From: JBNPEO01 sp050490315
GTDB taxonomy: Bacteria > Actinomycetota > Actinomycetes > Actinomycetales > Micrococcaceae
Direction of reading: 5' to 3'
Length of the DNA: 64,000 nt
NCBI RefSeq assembly: GCF_050490315.1
Contig: NZ_JBNPEO010000001.1
Span: forward strand, 248,001 to 312,000
The notes below the pieces were generated by a model. It did not search any database. It saw only the letters and a list, made by a program, of their open reading frames with translations, and was not told the origin of the DNA. The translations under genes and the position numbers were made by a program. Shown here one piece after another: positions 43,559 to 51,931 of the stretch (positions are counted from its first letter, which is position 1; the number at the start of each line of letters is the position of its first letter).

Positions 43559-44710
43559 ATGCCCGCACCGGTGGACCACACCAACTCTGCGCCCAACGAC
43601 CAGCCGGAGCCGGAACTACGCCGGCGCCGCGATCGGCGCAAAGCCGAGCCCACTGAAGTACAAACCGAAGACTACGTTGGTGGCTTCCGGCAGTCCGGAA
43701 CCCCGCCAGTGATCAGCTCTGTGCCCACCAGCAAAACTAACGCTCCGGCTGCCTCAGCCGCTGAGCCTGCAGTTGCCGACGTCCCGGTTTTCCCCTCGAC
43801 CCACACCTCCTTTGTGCGCGAGCAGAAAGTCCGTCCCGCCGGCGGTATGCGCGGAATCCTCTACTCGATTTCCGCCGGTGCCATCAACCTCGGTCCCAGC
43901 CAAAAACAGCGTGAAGAGCAAGAGCTAGAAAGCCGCATCGCCCGCCAACTCCACGGCAGTTACAACACTGCAGTTCTGTCGCTTAAGGGTGGCATCGGCA
44001 AAACGTCCACCACCGTGGGTGTGGGCCTGATGCTCGCCGAGTACCGTGGTGACCCGCCTTGCGCTGTGGACGCCAACCCGGATTCCGGTGACCTCGTGGA
44101 ACGTGCCCTCGGTGAAGGCATTTACCGCACCCAGCAACCGCGAACCATCACGGACCTGCTCAAAAATCTGGAATCAATCGATTCGCTCACAGACCTTTCC
44201 CGCTACATGCACCACGCTGGACGTTTGCACCTGATCGCGGGGGAGCAGGACCCGGAAGTTTCAGATTCGCTCACTGCCGATGAGTACTTGCGCATCCGCA
44301 AACTCATTGACTCTTACTACTCGCTGTCCCTGACTGACTGCGGAACCGGCGTCACCCACAACGCTATGAGCGGGATCTTGCAATCCGCGGACAACCTCAT
44401 TGTGGCCGCCGGATACGCGGTGAGCGGCGCCAAACGCGCACGCAGCACTCTGCAATGGTTGGCCGGGCACGGCTACGAAGACCTAGCACGCAACGCGATT
44501 GTTGTTATCACTGACAAAGACGAGGTTTCCTCGCGCGTGGACAAGGACGCCATTGAGGAATACTTGGCCGGAATTTGCCGCCAACTCATCGCCGTCCCAC
44601 ACGACCGTGGTGTGGCAGACGGGGACCTCGTTACCCTTGACGCGCTCCGCCCGGAAACCCGCCGCGCGTACAAGGAAATCGCCGCAGCAATTGTGGACGG
44701 CTACCGCTAA
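43559..44710 (+). CDS. ParA/MinD-like ATPase with disordered N-terminus
   Basis: 383 residues. Residues 1-125 are Pro/Ala/Glu/Arg-rich and look disordered; then a deviant Walker A (LSLKGGIGKTSTT), VDANPDSGDL, TDCGTGVTHNAM and a late DKDEVSSRVD. The arrangement resembles the EspI-type ATPases of type VII secretion loci and other actinobacterial MinD-like proteins. No ESX genes lie nearby. It precedes the MFS gene by 6 nt, so the two are probably cotranscribed. Confidence 0.82.
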   Translation: MPAPVDHTNSAPNDQPEPELRRRRDRRKAEPTEVQTEDYVGGFRQSGTPPVISSVPTSKTNAPAASAAEPAVADVPVFPSTHTSFVREQKVRPAGGMRGILYSISAGAINLGPSQKQREEQELESRIARQLHGSYNTAVLSLKGGIGKTSTTVGVGLMLAEYRGDPPCAVDANPDSGDLVERALGEGIYRTQQPRTITDLLKNLESIDSLTDLSRYMHHAGRLHLIAGEQDPEVSDSLTADEYLRIRKLIDSYYSLSLTDCGTGVTHNAMSGILQSADNLIVAAGYAVSGAKRARSTLQWLAGHGYEDLARNAIVVITDKDEVSSRVDKDAIEEYLAGICRQLIAVPHDRGVADGDLVTLDALRPETRRAYKEIAAAIVDGYR

Positions 44711-44716
44711 CCACTA

Positions 44717-45955
44717 ATGACTTCAGAACCTTTTAGCCTTCGCAGTATTGCCGTTCCAGCTTTTGGACCCGCGCTCCTTTTTTGTATAGGCGAAGGCGCC
44801 ATCCTCCCGGTGGTTGCGCTGACCGCGCGCGAGCTCGGTGGAAGTGTTGCTGTGGCAGCTTTGGTGGTCACGCTCATCGGTTTGGGTTCTTGGTTCTTTA
44901 ACCTGCCGGCATCGCTGATTACCCTCAAGTTTGGTGAACGCTGGGCAATTGTTGGTGCAGCTTTTGCGAGCGGCTTGGCACTCATCGCGGCGGCGCTTGC
45001 CGCCCAGTTTGGGCGTGCGGGTCCTTCCGGAACGTCCGACGCCGGTGCTGGGCTTTGGGTTCTTGCCGCAGCCATGATGGTGGTTGGTATGGCATCGAGC
45101 GTCTTTAGTTTGGCCCGCCAGAAATACCTCACTGAAGCCGTGCCGGTGGACTTCCGTGCACGAGGTTTGTCAACGCTGGGCGGGGTAAGCCGGATTGGGA
45201 TCTTTTTGGGTCCGTTTATTGGTGCCGGTGCCATGCATTTTTGGGGAATGGCCGGCGCCTACTGGGTGGGTGTGGTGGGGATGTTCGCCGCAGCGGCACT
45301 GTCCATCACCATCCCAGACCTGGTCTACTCACCCACGGGCAGGGACGGTTTTAGGGGTCCGGAGCCCACGCTGCGATCCGTGGCTGTTTCCCACCGGACA
45401 GTATTTTTCAGCCTGGGCACTGGCATTTTATTGCTCAGTGCTTTAAGGGCCTCCCGGCAAGTGGTGATCCCGTTGTGGGCTGAGAATCTAGGGCTTGATG
45501 CCACCCACGCCTCGATTATTTACGGACTCTCCGGGGCAGTGGACATGCTGGTGTTTTACCCTGCGGGAAAGCTGATGGACCGCAAAGGCCGGCAATGGGT
45601 GGCCATCCCGTCCACCCTGATTATGGGTGTGGCGTTGCTTCTGATCCCGCTCACCAGCACCTTTGTCTCGCTCCTGTTGGTTTCCCTGTTGATTGGGTTT
45701 GGCAACGGAATCAGCTCCGGGCTCATTATGACCCTGGGGGCGGATTTCTCTCCGGACCGTGGCCGTGGGCAGTTCTTGGGGATTTGGCGATTTATGGCCG
45801 ATGCCGGCGGAACCGGCGGCCCCGTACTGCTCTCAGCAGTCACAGCAACAGTGTCCCTCGGCGCCGGTGTTGCCGCCACTGGGGTAATCGGATTCGCAGC
45901 CGCAGCCGTTTTGGGTGTGTTCATTCCCCGGCTCAAACACCACAGGAATTACTAA
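44717..45955 (+). CDS. Major facilitator superfamily transporter
   Basis: 412 residues with about twelve hydrophobic helices and the inter-helix motif after the seventh, YPAGKLMDRKGRQWVAIP (the MFS G-x-x-x-D-R-x-G-R pattern). GFGNGISSGLIMTLGADFSPDRGRGQFLG marks the C-terminal half. A drug/metabolite exporter type is likely; substrate unknown. Convergent with the PAP2 gene. Confidence 0.9.
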   Translation: MTSEPFSLRSIAVPAFGPALLFCIGEGAILPVVALTARELGGSVAVAALVVTLIGLGSWFFNLPASLITLKFGERWAIVGAAFASGLALIAAALAAQFGRAGPSGTSDAGAGLWVLAAAMMVVGMASSVFSLARQKYLTEAVPVDFRARGLSTLGGVSRIGIFLGPFIGAGAMHFWGMAGAYWVGVVGMFAAAALSITIPDLVYSPTGRDGFRGPEPTLRSVAVSHRTVFFSLGTGILLLSALRASRQVVIPLWAENLGLDATHASIIYGLSGAVDMLVFYPAGKLMDRKGRQWVAIPSTLIMGVALLLIPLTSTFVSLLLVSLLIGFGNGISSGLIMTLGADFSPDRGRGQFLGIWRFMADAGGTGGPVLLSAVTATVSLGAGVAATGVIGFAAAAVLGVFIPRLKHHRNY

Positions 45956-45978
45956 AGCTGCCCCAAATGCCGGTTCGC

Positions 45979-46878
45979 TTACAATTCTGCCGGGGCCCGT
46001 CGCCTGGCTGCATGGGCAAAAAGCCAGGTCACGGCCACCACGCATAAGTATCCGGCGATCACAATCAGCGCCACACCGGACCAAAAGTAGTTGGTGGTGG
46101 AGGTTTCTTGGCCGTCGCCGGGGGCGATCTTCATCAACGAATACACGGCAACCCCGGCAGCACTCAGCCCGGCGATCACGGGCAGCAACAGCCACCAGCG
46201 CGAGGCGGCCCAATGTTCGCCGAAGCCGTCCCACACGTTCCACGCATTACCCAGCCGCATCATCAACCAACCGGCCGGGAGCATAAACGCGCCCACCACT
46301 AAGTACGCCGCCACCACGTCAGAGGGCCGGTGCCACTGGTTGATCAGGGTAGAAACGCCGGTTACGACGGCGAAGCTACCGCCAGCGAACGCTGCCAAGG
46401 GTCGCCACCGTGGGGACACCATAAGGACCACCGCGGCAGCAGCCGAGGCCGCCAAGGTGGTGTGACCCGAAGGTAAAGAATTCAGCTCAAGTGTTTGCAC
46501 ACCCGTGAAAGGGCGCGCCGGGAACCAGTTTTTGAGTAGTTGGGTGGCCGCATTGGCACCAGCACACGCAGCAAGGGCTATGCCTGCGGCGGCCCAACGA
46601 TGCCGCCCGATGGTGACGAACAGGACCACAATGCTCGCTAAAACCAGTGAGATCACGGGCAAAGCATCCAAGAATTTTGTGGAGGTTCGAGTGGCCGGGC
46701 CGTTGAGTGCAGTGGCCTCGACCAGTGCTGACTCGTCAATAAACTGCCCGGTAGTGGTGCGCACAAAAAAGTAGTACGTGCCAGCAAGCGCCAGTAGGCA
46801 GGCCACGGTGGCAACAAAAAATAGCAGCCCCGTTCCTTGGGCCGCCCGGCGCTGAGAGTGCTGGTAGACGTTGTTCAT
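45979..46878 (-). CDS. PAP2-family membrane phosphatase
   Basis: About 299 residues, six or more membrane helices. The phosphatase signature is complete: KNWFPARPF (KxxxxxxRP), LPSGHTTLA (SGH) and NQWHRPSDVVAAY (the second catalytic His and Asp). Members dephosphorylate undecaprenyl diphosphate, phosphatidic acid or similar lipids. ATG 46878 is chosen on family length; the upstream GTG at 46932 is possible and neither has a strong ribosome-binding site. The last 60 residues contain extra membrane helices. Confidence 0.87.
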   Translation of the reverse strand: MNNVYQHSQRRAAQGTGLLFFVATVACLLALAGTYYFFVRTTTGQFIDESALVEATALNGPATRTSTKFLDALPVISLVLASIVVLFVTIGRHRWAAAGIALAACAGANAATQLLKNWFPARPFTGVQTLELNSLPSGHTTLAASAAAAVVLMVSPRWRPLAAFAGGSFAVVTGVSTLINQWHRPSDVVAAYLVVGAFMLPAGWLMMRLGNAWNVWDGFGEHWAASRWWLLLPVIAGLSAAGVAVYSLMKIAPGDGQETSTTNYFWSGVALIVIAGYLCVVAVTWLFAHAARRRAPAEL

Positions 46879-46954
46879 TTGTTTAAGGGTGTCACAAGTT
46901 TCTGGAGGCTTGGTGATGGCACGGAATGTCACGGGTGCTCGCTAGGCTGGGGGG

Positions 46955-47986
46955 ATGTTCAGTCCCGCTGAGTCAACCCCCAAGGGGACCCCGCCAAAGG
47001 AGACTTTGCCGTCGCTTGAGGAATTGCTTGCCTCCGCGCATGTGGTCTCCATTCCTATGCGCGTGAAATTCCGAGGCGTCCTGCACCGCGAAGTGATGCT
47101 CTTTGACGGGCCAGCCGGCTGGGGCGAGTTTGGGCCGTTCCTGGAATACGGGCCGGACGAGTCCTCACGTTGGCTCGCAGCGGCCATCGAAGCAGCATGG
47201 CAAGGTTTCCCCCCGCCGCTGCGGACCAGCATTGCCGTCAACGCTACGGTTCCCGCCGTGGCGCCCGGCCGTGTGGCCGACGTCCTCGCCGGGTTTGGTC
47301 GTGTGGACGCCATCAAAATCAAGGTAGCCGAGTCCGGCCAAACCCCCGCTGATGACCTCGCCCGGGTGGCCGCCGTGCGCGCTGCCGCCCCTAACGCACG
47401 CCTGCGAGTAGACGCCAACGGTGGCTGGGACGTGCCCACCGCCGTCGCGACCCTCAACGCCCTGGCTCAATACAATCTCGAATACGCCGAACAACCCGTC
47501 CCGGACGTCCCCGGCCTCGCAGAAACTAGGCGCCAACTCCGCGCCACCGGCAACCCTCTCCTCATCGCCGCCGACGAATCAGTCCGCAAAGCCGAGGACC
47601 CGCTCAAAGTAGCCCGGGCCGGGGCTGCGGATCTGATCATCGTGAAAGTCGCCCCGCTCGGGGGAGTACAGCGCGCGCTGGATATTGTGGCGCAAGCCGG
47701 GCTCCCCGCCGTTGTGAGTTCGGCCCTAGACACCTCAGTGGGAATCCGCGCCGGCCTGGCCCTAGCCGCGGCGCTGCCGGAACTCCCGTATGCGTGCGGG
47801 CTGGGGACCGTTTCGCTGATGGCGGGGGACGTGGTTGCCGACTCCCTCACAGTGCACGACGGCGGCATCACCATCCGCGATGTTGACCCGGACCCAGCGC
47901 TGTTGACGCAGTTCACGGCCGCGGCGCCGCGACGCGAGTGGTGGCTACAGCGGCTTCGGGAGGCGTACGCGGTGCTGAGCAGTTAA
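46955..47986 (+). CDS. menC: o-Succinylbenzoate synthase
   Basis: 343 residues of the enolase superfamily; dehydrates SHCHC to o-succinylbenzoate in menaquinone synthesis. Active-site elements: IKIKVAE (Lys pair), LRVDANGGW (Asp), LEYAEQPVPD (Glu), LIAADESVR (Asp) and IIVKVAPLGGV (Lys). ATG 46955 is directly behind a run of Gs. First of several men genes in this window; menD lies 4 kb on. Confidence 0.94.
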   Translation: MFSPAESTPKGTPPKETLPSLEELLASAHVVSIPMRVKFRGVLHREVMLFDGPAGWGEFGPFLEYGPDESSRWLAAAIEAAWQGFPPPLRTSIAVNATVPAVAPGRVADVLAGFGRVDAIKIKVAESGQTPADDLARVAAVRAAAPNARLRVDANGGWDVPTAVATLNALAQYNLEYAEQPVPDVPGLAETRRQLRATGNPLLIAADESVRKAEDPLKVARAGAADLIIVKVAPLGGVQRALDIVAQAGLPAVVSSALDTSVGIRAGLALAAALPELPYACGLGTVSLMAGDVVADSLTVHDGGITIRDVDPDPALLTQFTAAAPRREWWLQRLREAYAVLSS

Positions 47987-48015
47987 GCGGTTAGTAGCGG
48001 TCCGGGGGAAGTGGC

Positions 48016-49248
48016 CTAGACTGCGGCTGCCAAGAGTGCTTCAAGACGAGGAGTCAAGGATTCAGCCATCATCGTGACCTCCTGACCTCGTATGCCATTT
48101 TTGCGTGCGACCGCCTGCCATCCGCTCAGATGTCCCGCCACTGCACCAATCCGATTTTTGGCGTTTTTGAGCGTCAAATCGCATTCGTCGGCCAACGCTA
48201 GAAGGCCTGCAACTTCATCGTCGAAAGTATCCGCACCCATGATCGACGTTGATCGGCGCTGTGCCAGATCAGGGTTCGGGTTGACGTCGAAAGCCGGACT
48301 CATGGCCCAGCCGTGGCCCGTCGATAGTAAGCCGTGGTTGCGCAAGTGATCATCCGTATTGCCCAGTGCCACGTTCGCAACGGCGCGGTCGAAGAGCTCA
48401 CGCTGATCGCTTTTCAGATTGCTGGAGAGATCGCGGAGGGACTCGGCAATGTCCGCGTAATCGCGGCGCTGACCGTCGGTGGATCCCGTTGCGGTCATGG
48501 CGCTGATGTAGCCAATGCGTGATCCTAACGGGGAGCGGTCAAACCGGCGCAAAAGCAACACGGACCTCTCGCCCACGGTGACCAGCTTATGAAGGGGCGT
48601 CGTGATGCCAGCGAGGCCAAGTAGGTCCAGAGCTGTCGACTCCCACGCCATAACGTCCCACTGATCGCTCGCGTGAGGAAACTTTGCAATGCCCAATCCC
48701 TGATCAGGAAATCGAAATGACGCTTTGGGACGCGCGCCACCCAGACCTGTAGTTCCGGTATCGAGCAGTTGTTTGACCGCAGCGGACGTATCGCCATCAC
48801 GCGATAGCTGGTCTGAAGCGCGCAGGAGCTCCGGTAGCGAAACCAACTGAGGAACCTTCGAAGGCCGTCCAAGAAAGTCGAGCTGGTCCGGCATCCGAAA
48901 TCGAAGAGCACCTTGCCGTGTGTCATCGCTGACTCCAAGTAGGAAGTCAAGATCGTCAAGGCTTTGTACCGACCGATTCTCCTCGCGGGCGCTGGCCCGT
49001 TCTGCTTTTTCTATGAGATTACGGCCCCATCTATCGGGTGAGCTGTCCGCAAATGCCCCCGCAAGACCCAACTGGTGTTGAGCACCGGGAACCAGAGGGA
49101 GTGCAGGGTCGATCGCAGCATGTGTGCCCGAGAGATATTGCGAGCTGTAGAGGAAAGTCGTTGACAACTGGCCGCGGTTTCGCGTCAAGTGGGCCTGGCC
49201 AACTAGGGTCGCATCGCCGTCGCCCAAGTAGACTTCAATGGTGGTCAT
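48016..49248 (-). CDS. hipA: HipA-family kinase toxin
   Basis: 410 residues, type II toxin that in E. coli phosphorylates glutamyl-tRNA synthetase. Seen: the N-terminal HipA subdomain (YLSGTHAAIDPALPLVPGAQ), glycine loop GLGGARPKASF (168-178), catalytic NTDDHLRNHG (Asp299, Asn304) and metal-binding SPAFDVNPNP (Asp321). All key residues are present, so it is probably active. ATG 49248 overlaps the hipB stop by four bases. The pair sits between menC and phoX and seems less GC-rich than its neighbours, as acquired modules often are. Confidence 0.93.
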   Translation of the reverse strand: MTTIEVYLGDGDATLVGQAHLTRNRGQLSTTFLYSSQYLSGTHAAIDPALPLVPGAQHQLGLAGAFADSSPDRWGRNLIEKAERASAREENRSVQSLDDLDFLLGVSDDTRQGALRFRMPDQLDFLGRPSKVPQLVSLPELLRASDQLSRDGDTSAAVKQLLDTGTTGLGGARPKASFRFPDQGLGIAKFPHASDQWDVMAWESTALDLLGLAGITTPLHKLVTVGERSVLLLRRFDRSPLGSRIGYISAMTATGSTDGQRRDYADIAESLRDLSSNLKSDQRELFDRAVANVALGNTDDHLRNHGLLSTGHGWAMSPAFDVNPNPDLAQRRSTSIMGADTFDDEVAGLLALADECDLTLKNAKNRIGAVAGHLSGWQAVARKNGIRGQEVTMMAESLTPRLEALLAAAV

Positions 49249-49532
49249 AGGGCCCGCTTCTTGTTGAGGTTCCCTGCACGAATTCGGCCAAGATCGCTAT
49301 TTAGCGGATCGACGGCGGATACCACAGTGTCCAGCTGCCCCAACGCACGCAATACCTGGGCAACAACTGCAAAACCAACCCCGCCGCTCCCGGTCTCAAT
49401 CTTCCTCAGCGTGTCCCGTGTGGTGTTCGCGCGTTCGGCAACCTGCTGTTGTGTCAGATTCAGAACCATCCGCCAGCCACGGACGTGTTCGCCAAATTCT
49501 TTCATTTGACGATCAATCTTGTACCCAGCCAT
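49245..49532 (-). CDS. hipB: HipB-family antitoxin, Xre-type repressor
   Basis: 95 residues with an Xre helix-turn-helix: EHVRGWRMVLNLTQQQVAER, then ANTTRDTLRKIETG. It neutralises HipA and represses its own operon. ATG 49532 follows GGGAGG by four bases; the GTG just before is the alternative. The two inverted repeats upstream are likely its operators. Confidence 0.9.
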   Translation of the reverse strand: MAGYKIDRQMKEFGEHVRGWRMVLNLTQQQVAERANTTRDTLRKIETGSGGVGFAVVAQVLRALGQLDTVVSAVDPLNSDLGRIRAGNLNKKRAL

Positions 49533-49542
49533 CACGCCTCCC

Positions 49543-49597
49543 TTATGAAAACAATCATAAGCTCAACTACCTGTTATGCATAGATTTCGCTGCATAA
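49543..49597. promoter_or_regulatory. Two inverted repeats, probable HipB operators
   Basis: TTATGA-N6-TCATAA (49543-49560) and TTATGCA-N10-TGCATAA (49574-49597) share TTATG/CATAA half-sites and lie 11-65 bp before the hipB start. The stretch is AT-rich, suited to the hipBA promoter. E. coli HipB also binds repeated operators, though of other sequence. Confidence 0.65.
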
Positions 49598-49639
49598 TGG
49601 ACGGCGCGCGTTTGGCTGCGCTTGACTTCCAGTGACCGA

Positions 49640-49661
49640 GTTCACTTCGATTTCACTCGAT
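49640..49661 (+). promoter_or_regulatory. PHO-box-like direct repeat upstream of phoX
   Basis: GTTCACTTCGA and TTTCACTCGAT are adjacent 11-nt units like the GTTCAcc-type direct repeats bound by PhoP in actinobacteria. They lie 73-94 bp before the phoX start, a suitable place for activation under phosphate limitation. Confidence 0.55.
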
Positions 49662-49733
49662 TTTGGGGTGGATGTCGCGGGGGACTGTTTGGCTGTACGG
49701 GACCGCAGTACGCACCCCTGAAAGGTCCCTCAG

Positions 49734-51824
49734 ATGTCTTTGGACACCAACCGCAAGATTCAGCTCCTGCCCATGGCCGGACACACACTGGGCAAGCGCA
49801 GCCCTGTAACTTGTGCGCTCAAATGCGACAACGCCTGCTTTGGTGAAGTCTGCAACACCAGCTCCAACGGCTACTTCCGTGACGTTGTTTCCGCCGCGTT
49901 CACCCGCCGCCAAGCCCTCGGCGCAGGCGCCGTAGGTGCCCTAGCAGTTGTCCTTGGCGGAAACGCCGCAAGCACAGCAAACGCTGCTTCAGGAAACGCG
50001 GCCGCTGGTTTGGCTGGCGCCGCTAAGCACGGGCACAAAAGCAAGCTCGCTTTTGACGCCATCAAGCCTGTGGATGCAGCAGTTGACGCGTTTACGGTTC
50101 CTCAAGGTTTTGACTGGCAGCCGATCATCCGCTGGGGTGACCCGCTCTTCAACGACGCACCCGCTTTCGACATCAACAACCAGAGCGGCGCAGCTCAAGA
50201 ACTCCAATTCGGTTACAACAACGACTACTCGGACATCATCCAGATCCCCGGTAGTAAGGGCCGCCGCGCCGTCCTCTTCGCCAACCACGAATACACCAAC
50301 GAGAACATCATGTTCCCGGCCACCACTGACGCAGCCACAGTGCGCCAAGTGGGCCGCGCCGCACACGGTTTGACCGTCGTCGAACTTGAACGTAAAAACA
50401 CCACCAAGCCGTGGAACTACGTCAAGGGTGCGCCGCTGAACCGGCGCTACCTCACCGAAACCGTGTACACGCTCACCGGGCCCGCAGCTGGCAACGAGCT
50501 GGTCAAGACCGTTGCTGACCCCACCGGTGCTGCCATCAAGGGAACCCTGGGCAACTGCGCCGGCGGCACCACCCCTTGGGGCACCATCCTTTCCGGTGAA
50601 GAAAACTTCAACGGCTACTTTGTCACCCCCGGAACCTCTGCCTCGGACAAGCGCTACGGCCTGGGAAGCAAGCCCACCGCCCGCAACTGGGAGCTGGACG
50701 ACCCTCGCTTCGACACCCGAAATGCCGGATACGAAAATGAAGCCAACCGCTTCGGCTGGATCGTAGAAGTTGACCCGTTTGACCCCACCTCCACCCCGCG
50801 CAAGCACTCAGCGATGGGCCGCTTCAAGCACGAAGGCGCCAACGTAATTGTGGCTAGCTCCGGACACGTTGTGGCCTACATGGGTGACGACGAGCGCTTC
50901 GACTACCTGTACAAGTTTGTGTCCAAGAACAAGTACCGTTCCGGAAATACAGCAGCCGACCGCGCGCACAACATGACCCTCCTCGAAGAAGGCGACCTCT
51001 ACGTAGCCCGCTTCACCGGCGACTCCTCGGCCGCCGAAATCGACGGCAGCGGCAAGCTCCCCTCAGACGGTGCCTTCGACGGTACCGGGCAGTGGATCCC
51101 GCTGGTTGAAGACGGTCAGTCCAAGGTTGCCGGGATGAGCGTGGCAGAAGTTCTGGTATACACGCGTTTGGCTGCAGACAAGGTCAACCCCACCAAAATG
51201 GACCGTTGCGAAGACGTCCAGCCCTCACTGGCCACCGGCAAAGTCTACGTAGCCTGCACCAACAACACCGACCGCGGCAAAACCGGCAAAGAAGGCGCAA
51301 CGGAGCCAAACCCGCGCACCACCAACCGCGACGGCCACATTGTGGAAATCACCGAACGCGGCGACCAGACCTCAACACGCTTCTTCTGGAACCTGCTCCT
51401 GGTCTGCGGCGATCCTTCGGTAAACGGCAGCACCTACTTCGGTGGCTACCCGGTAGAGAAGGTTTCCCCTATCTCTTGCCCAGACAACGTGGCATTCGAC
51501 TCCGTAGGGAACCTGTGGATCTCCACCGACGGCGCGCCTTCCACCATCGCCAAGGCAGACGGTCTCTTCAAAGTCACCCTAGAAGGCAGCGAACGTGGAC
51601 GCGTGGAGCAGTTCCTAGCCGTGCCACGTGAAGCCGAAACCTGTGGCCCGATTGTGCACGACGAGGAACGCAACGTTTTTGTGTCGGTCCAGCACCCGGG
51701 TGAAGAAGGTTCCTTCACGGACCAGCATTCCTTCTTCCCGGATTACGTGCCCGCTGGCGCGAAGCCCAAGAAGGGCCAAGTGCGCGCACCGCGTCCCGCC
51801 GTCGTACAGATCTTCAAAAAGTGA
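49734..51824 (+). CDS. phoX: PhoX-family phosphatase, Tat-exported
   Basis: 696 residues of the PhoX/DUF839 family, calcium- and iron-dependent phosphatases that release phosphate from organic esters outside the cell. A long n-region (with CALKCDNACFGEVCN) precedes the twin-arginine signal TRRQALGAGAVGALAVVLGG and Ala-rich cleavage zone. The body has FANHEYTNENIMFP, GNCAGGTTPWGTILSGEENF and the late PEIGE-region equivalents. The PHO-box-like repeat upstream fits. The Cys-rich start is a common but unexplained feature of actinobacterial homologues. Confidence 0.92.
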   Translation: MSLDTNRKIQLLPMAGHTLGKRSPVTCALKCDNACFGEVCNTSSNGYFRDVVSAAFTRRQALGAGAVGALAVVLGGNAASTANAASGNAAAGLAGAAKHGHKSKLAFDAIKPVDAAVDAFTVPQGFDWQPIIRWGDPLFNDAPAFDINNQSGAAQELQFGYNNDYSDIIQIPGSKGRRAVLFANHEYTNENIMFPATTDAATVRQVGRAAHGLTVVELERKNTTKPWNYVKGAPLNRRYLTETVYTLTGPAAGNELVKTVADPTGAAIKGTLGNCAGGTTPWGTILSGEENFNGYFVTPGTSASDKRYGLGSKPTARNWELDDPRFDTRNAGYENEANRFGWIVEVDPFDPTSTPRKHSAMGRFKHEGANVIVASSGHVVAYMGDDERFDYLYKFVSKNKYRSGNTAADRAHNMTLLEEGDLYVARFTGDSSAAEIDGSGKLPSDGAFDGTGQWIPLVEDGQSKVAGMSVAEVLVYTRLAADKVNPTKMDRCEDVQPSLATGKVYVACTNNTDRGKTGKEGATEPNPRTTNRDGHIVEITERGDQTSTRFFWNLLLVCGDPSVNGSTYFGGYPVEKVSPISCPDNVAFDSVGNLWISTDGAPSTIAKADGLFKVTLEGSERGRVEQFLAVPREAETCGPIVHDEERNVFVSVQHPGEEGSFTDQHSFFPDYVPAGAKPKKGQVRAPRPAVVQIFKK

Positions 51825-51848
51825 TGTTCGCATAGAAACTGTTTGACC

Positions 51849-51902
51849 CAAACGCTCGTCCGCCGTGGCTCCAAATTTTTGCCAACGGTGGGCGAGCGTT
51901 TG
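51849..51902 (+). terminator. Stem-loop terminator between phoX and menD
   Basis: CAAACGCTCG pairs perfectly with CGAGCGTTTG, extended by CC/GG and CCGT/ACGG with two wobbles, giving an 18-bp stem. The loop holds an AAATTTTT tract. No U-run follows, so efficiency is uncertain. Confidence 0.6.
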
Positions 51903-51931
51903 CGCGTGCGGAAGGGAAATAGACTGGAGCG

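Noticed and set aside
43559..44710. Part of a type VII secretion locus
   Set aside because: No EccC, EccB, WXG100 or mycosin genes nearby; only the ATPase resembles EspI.
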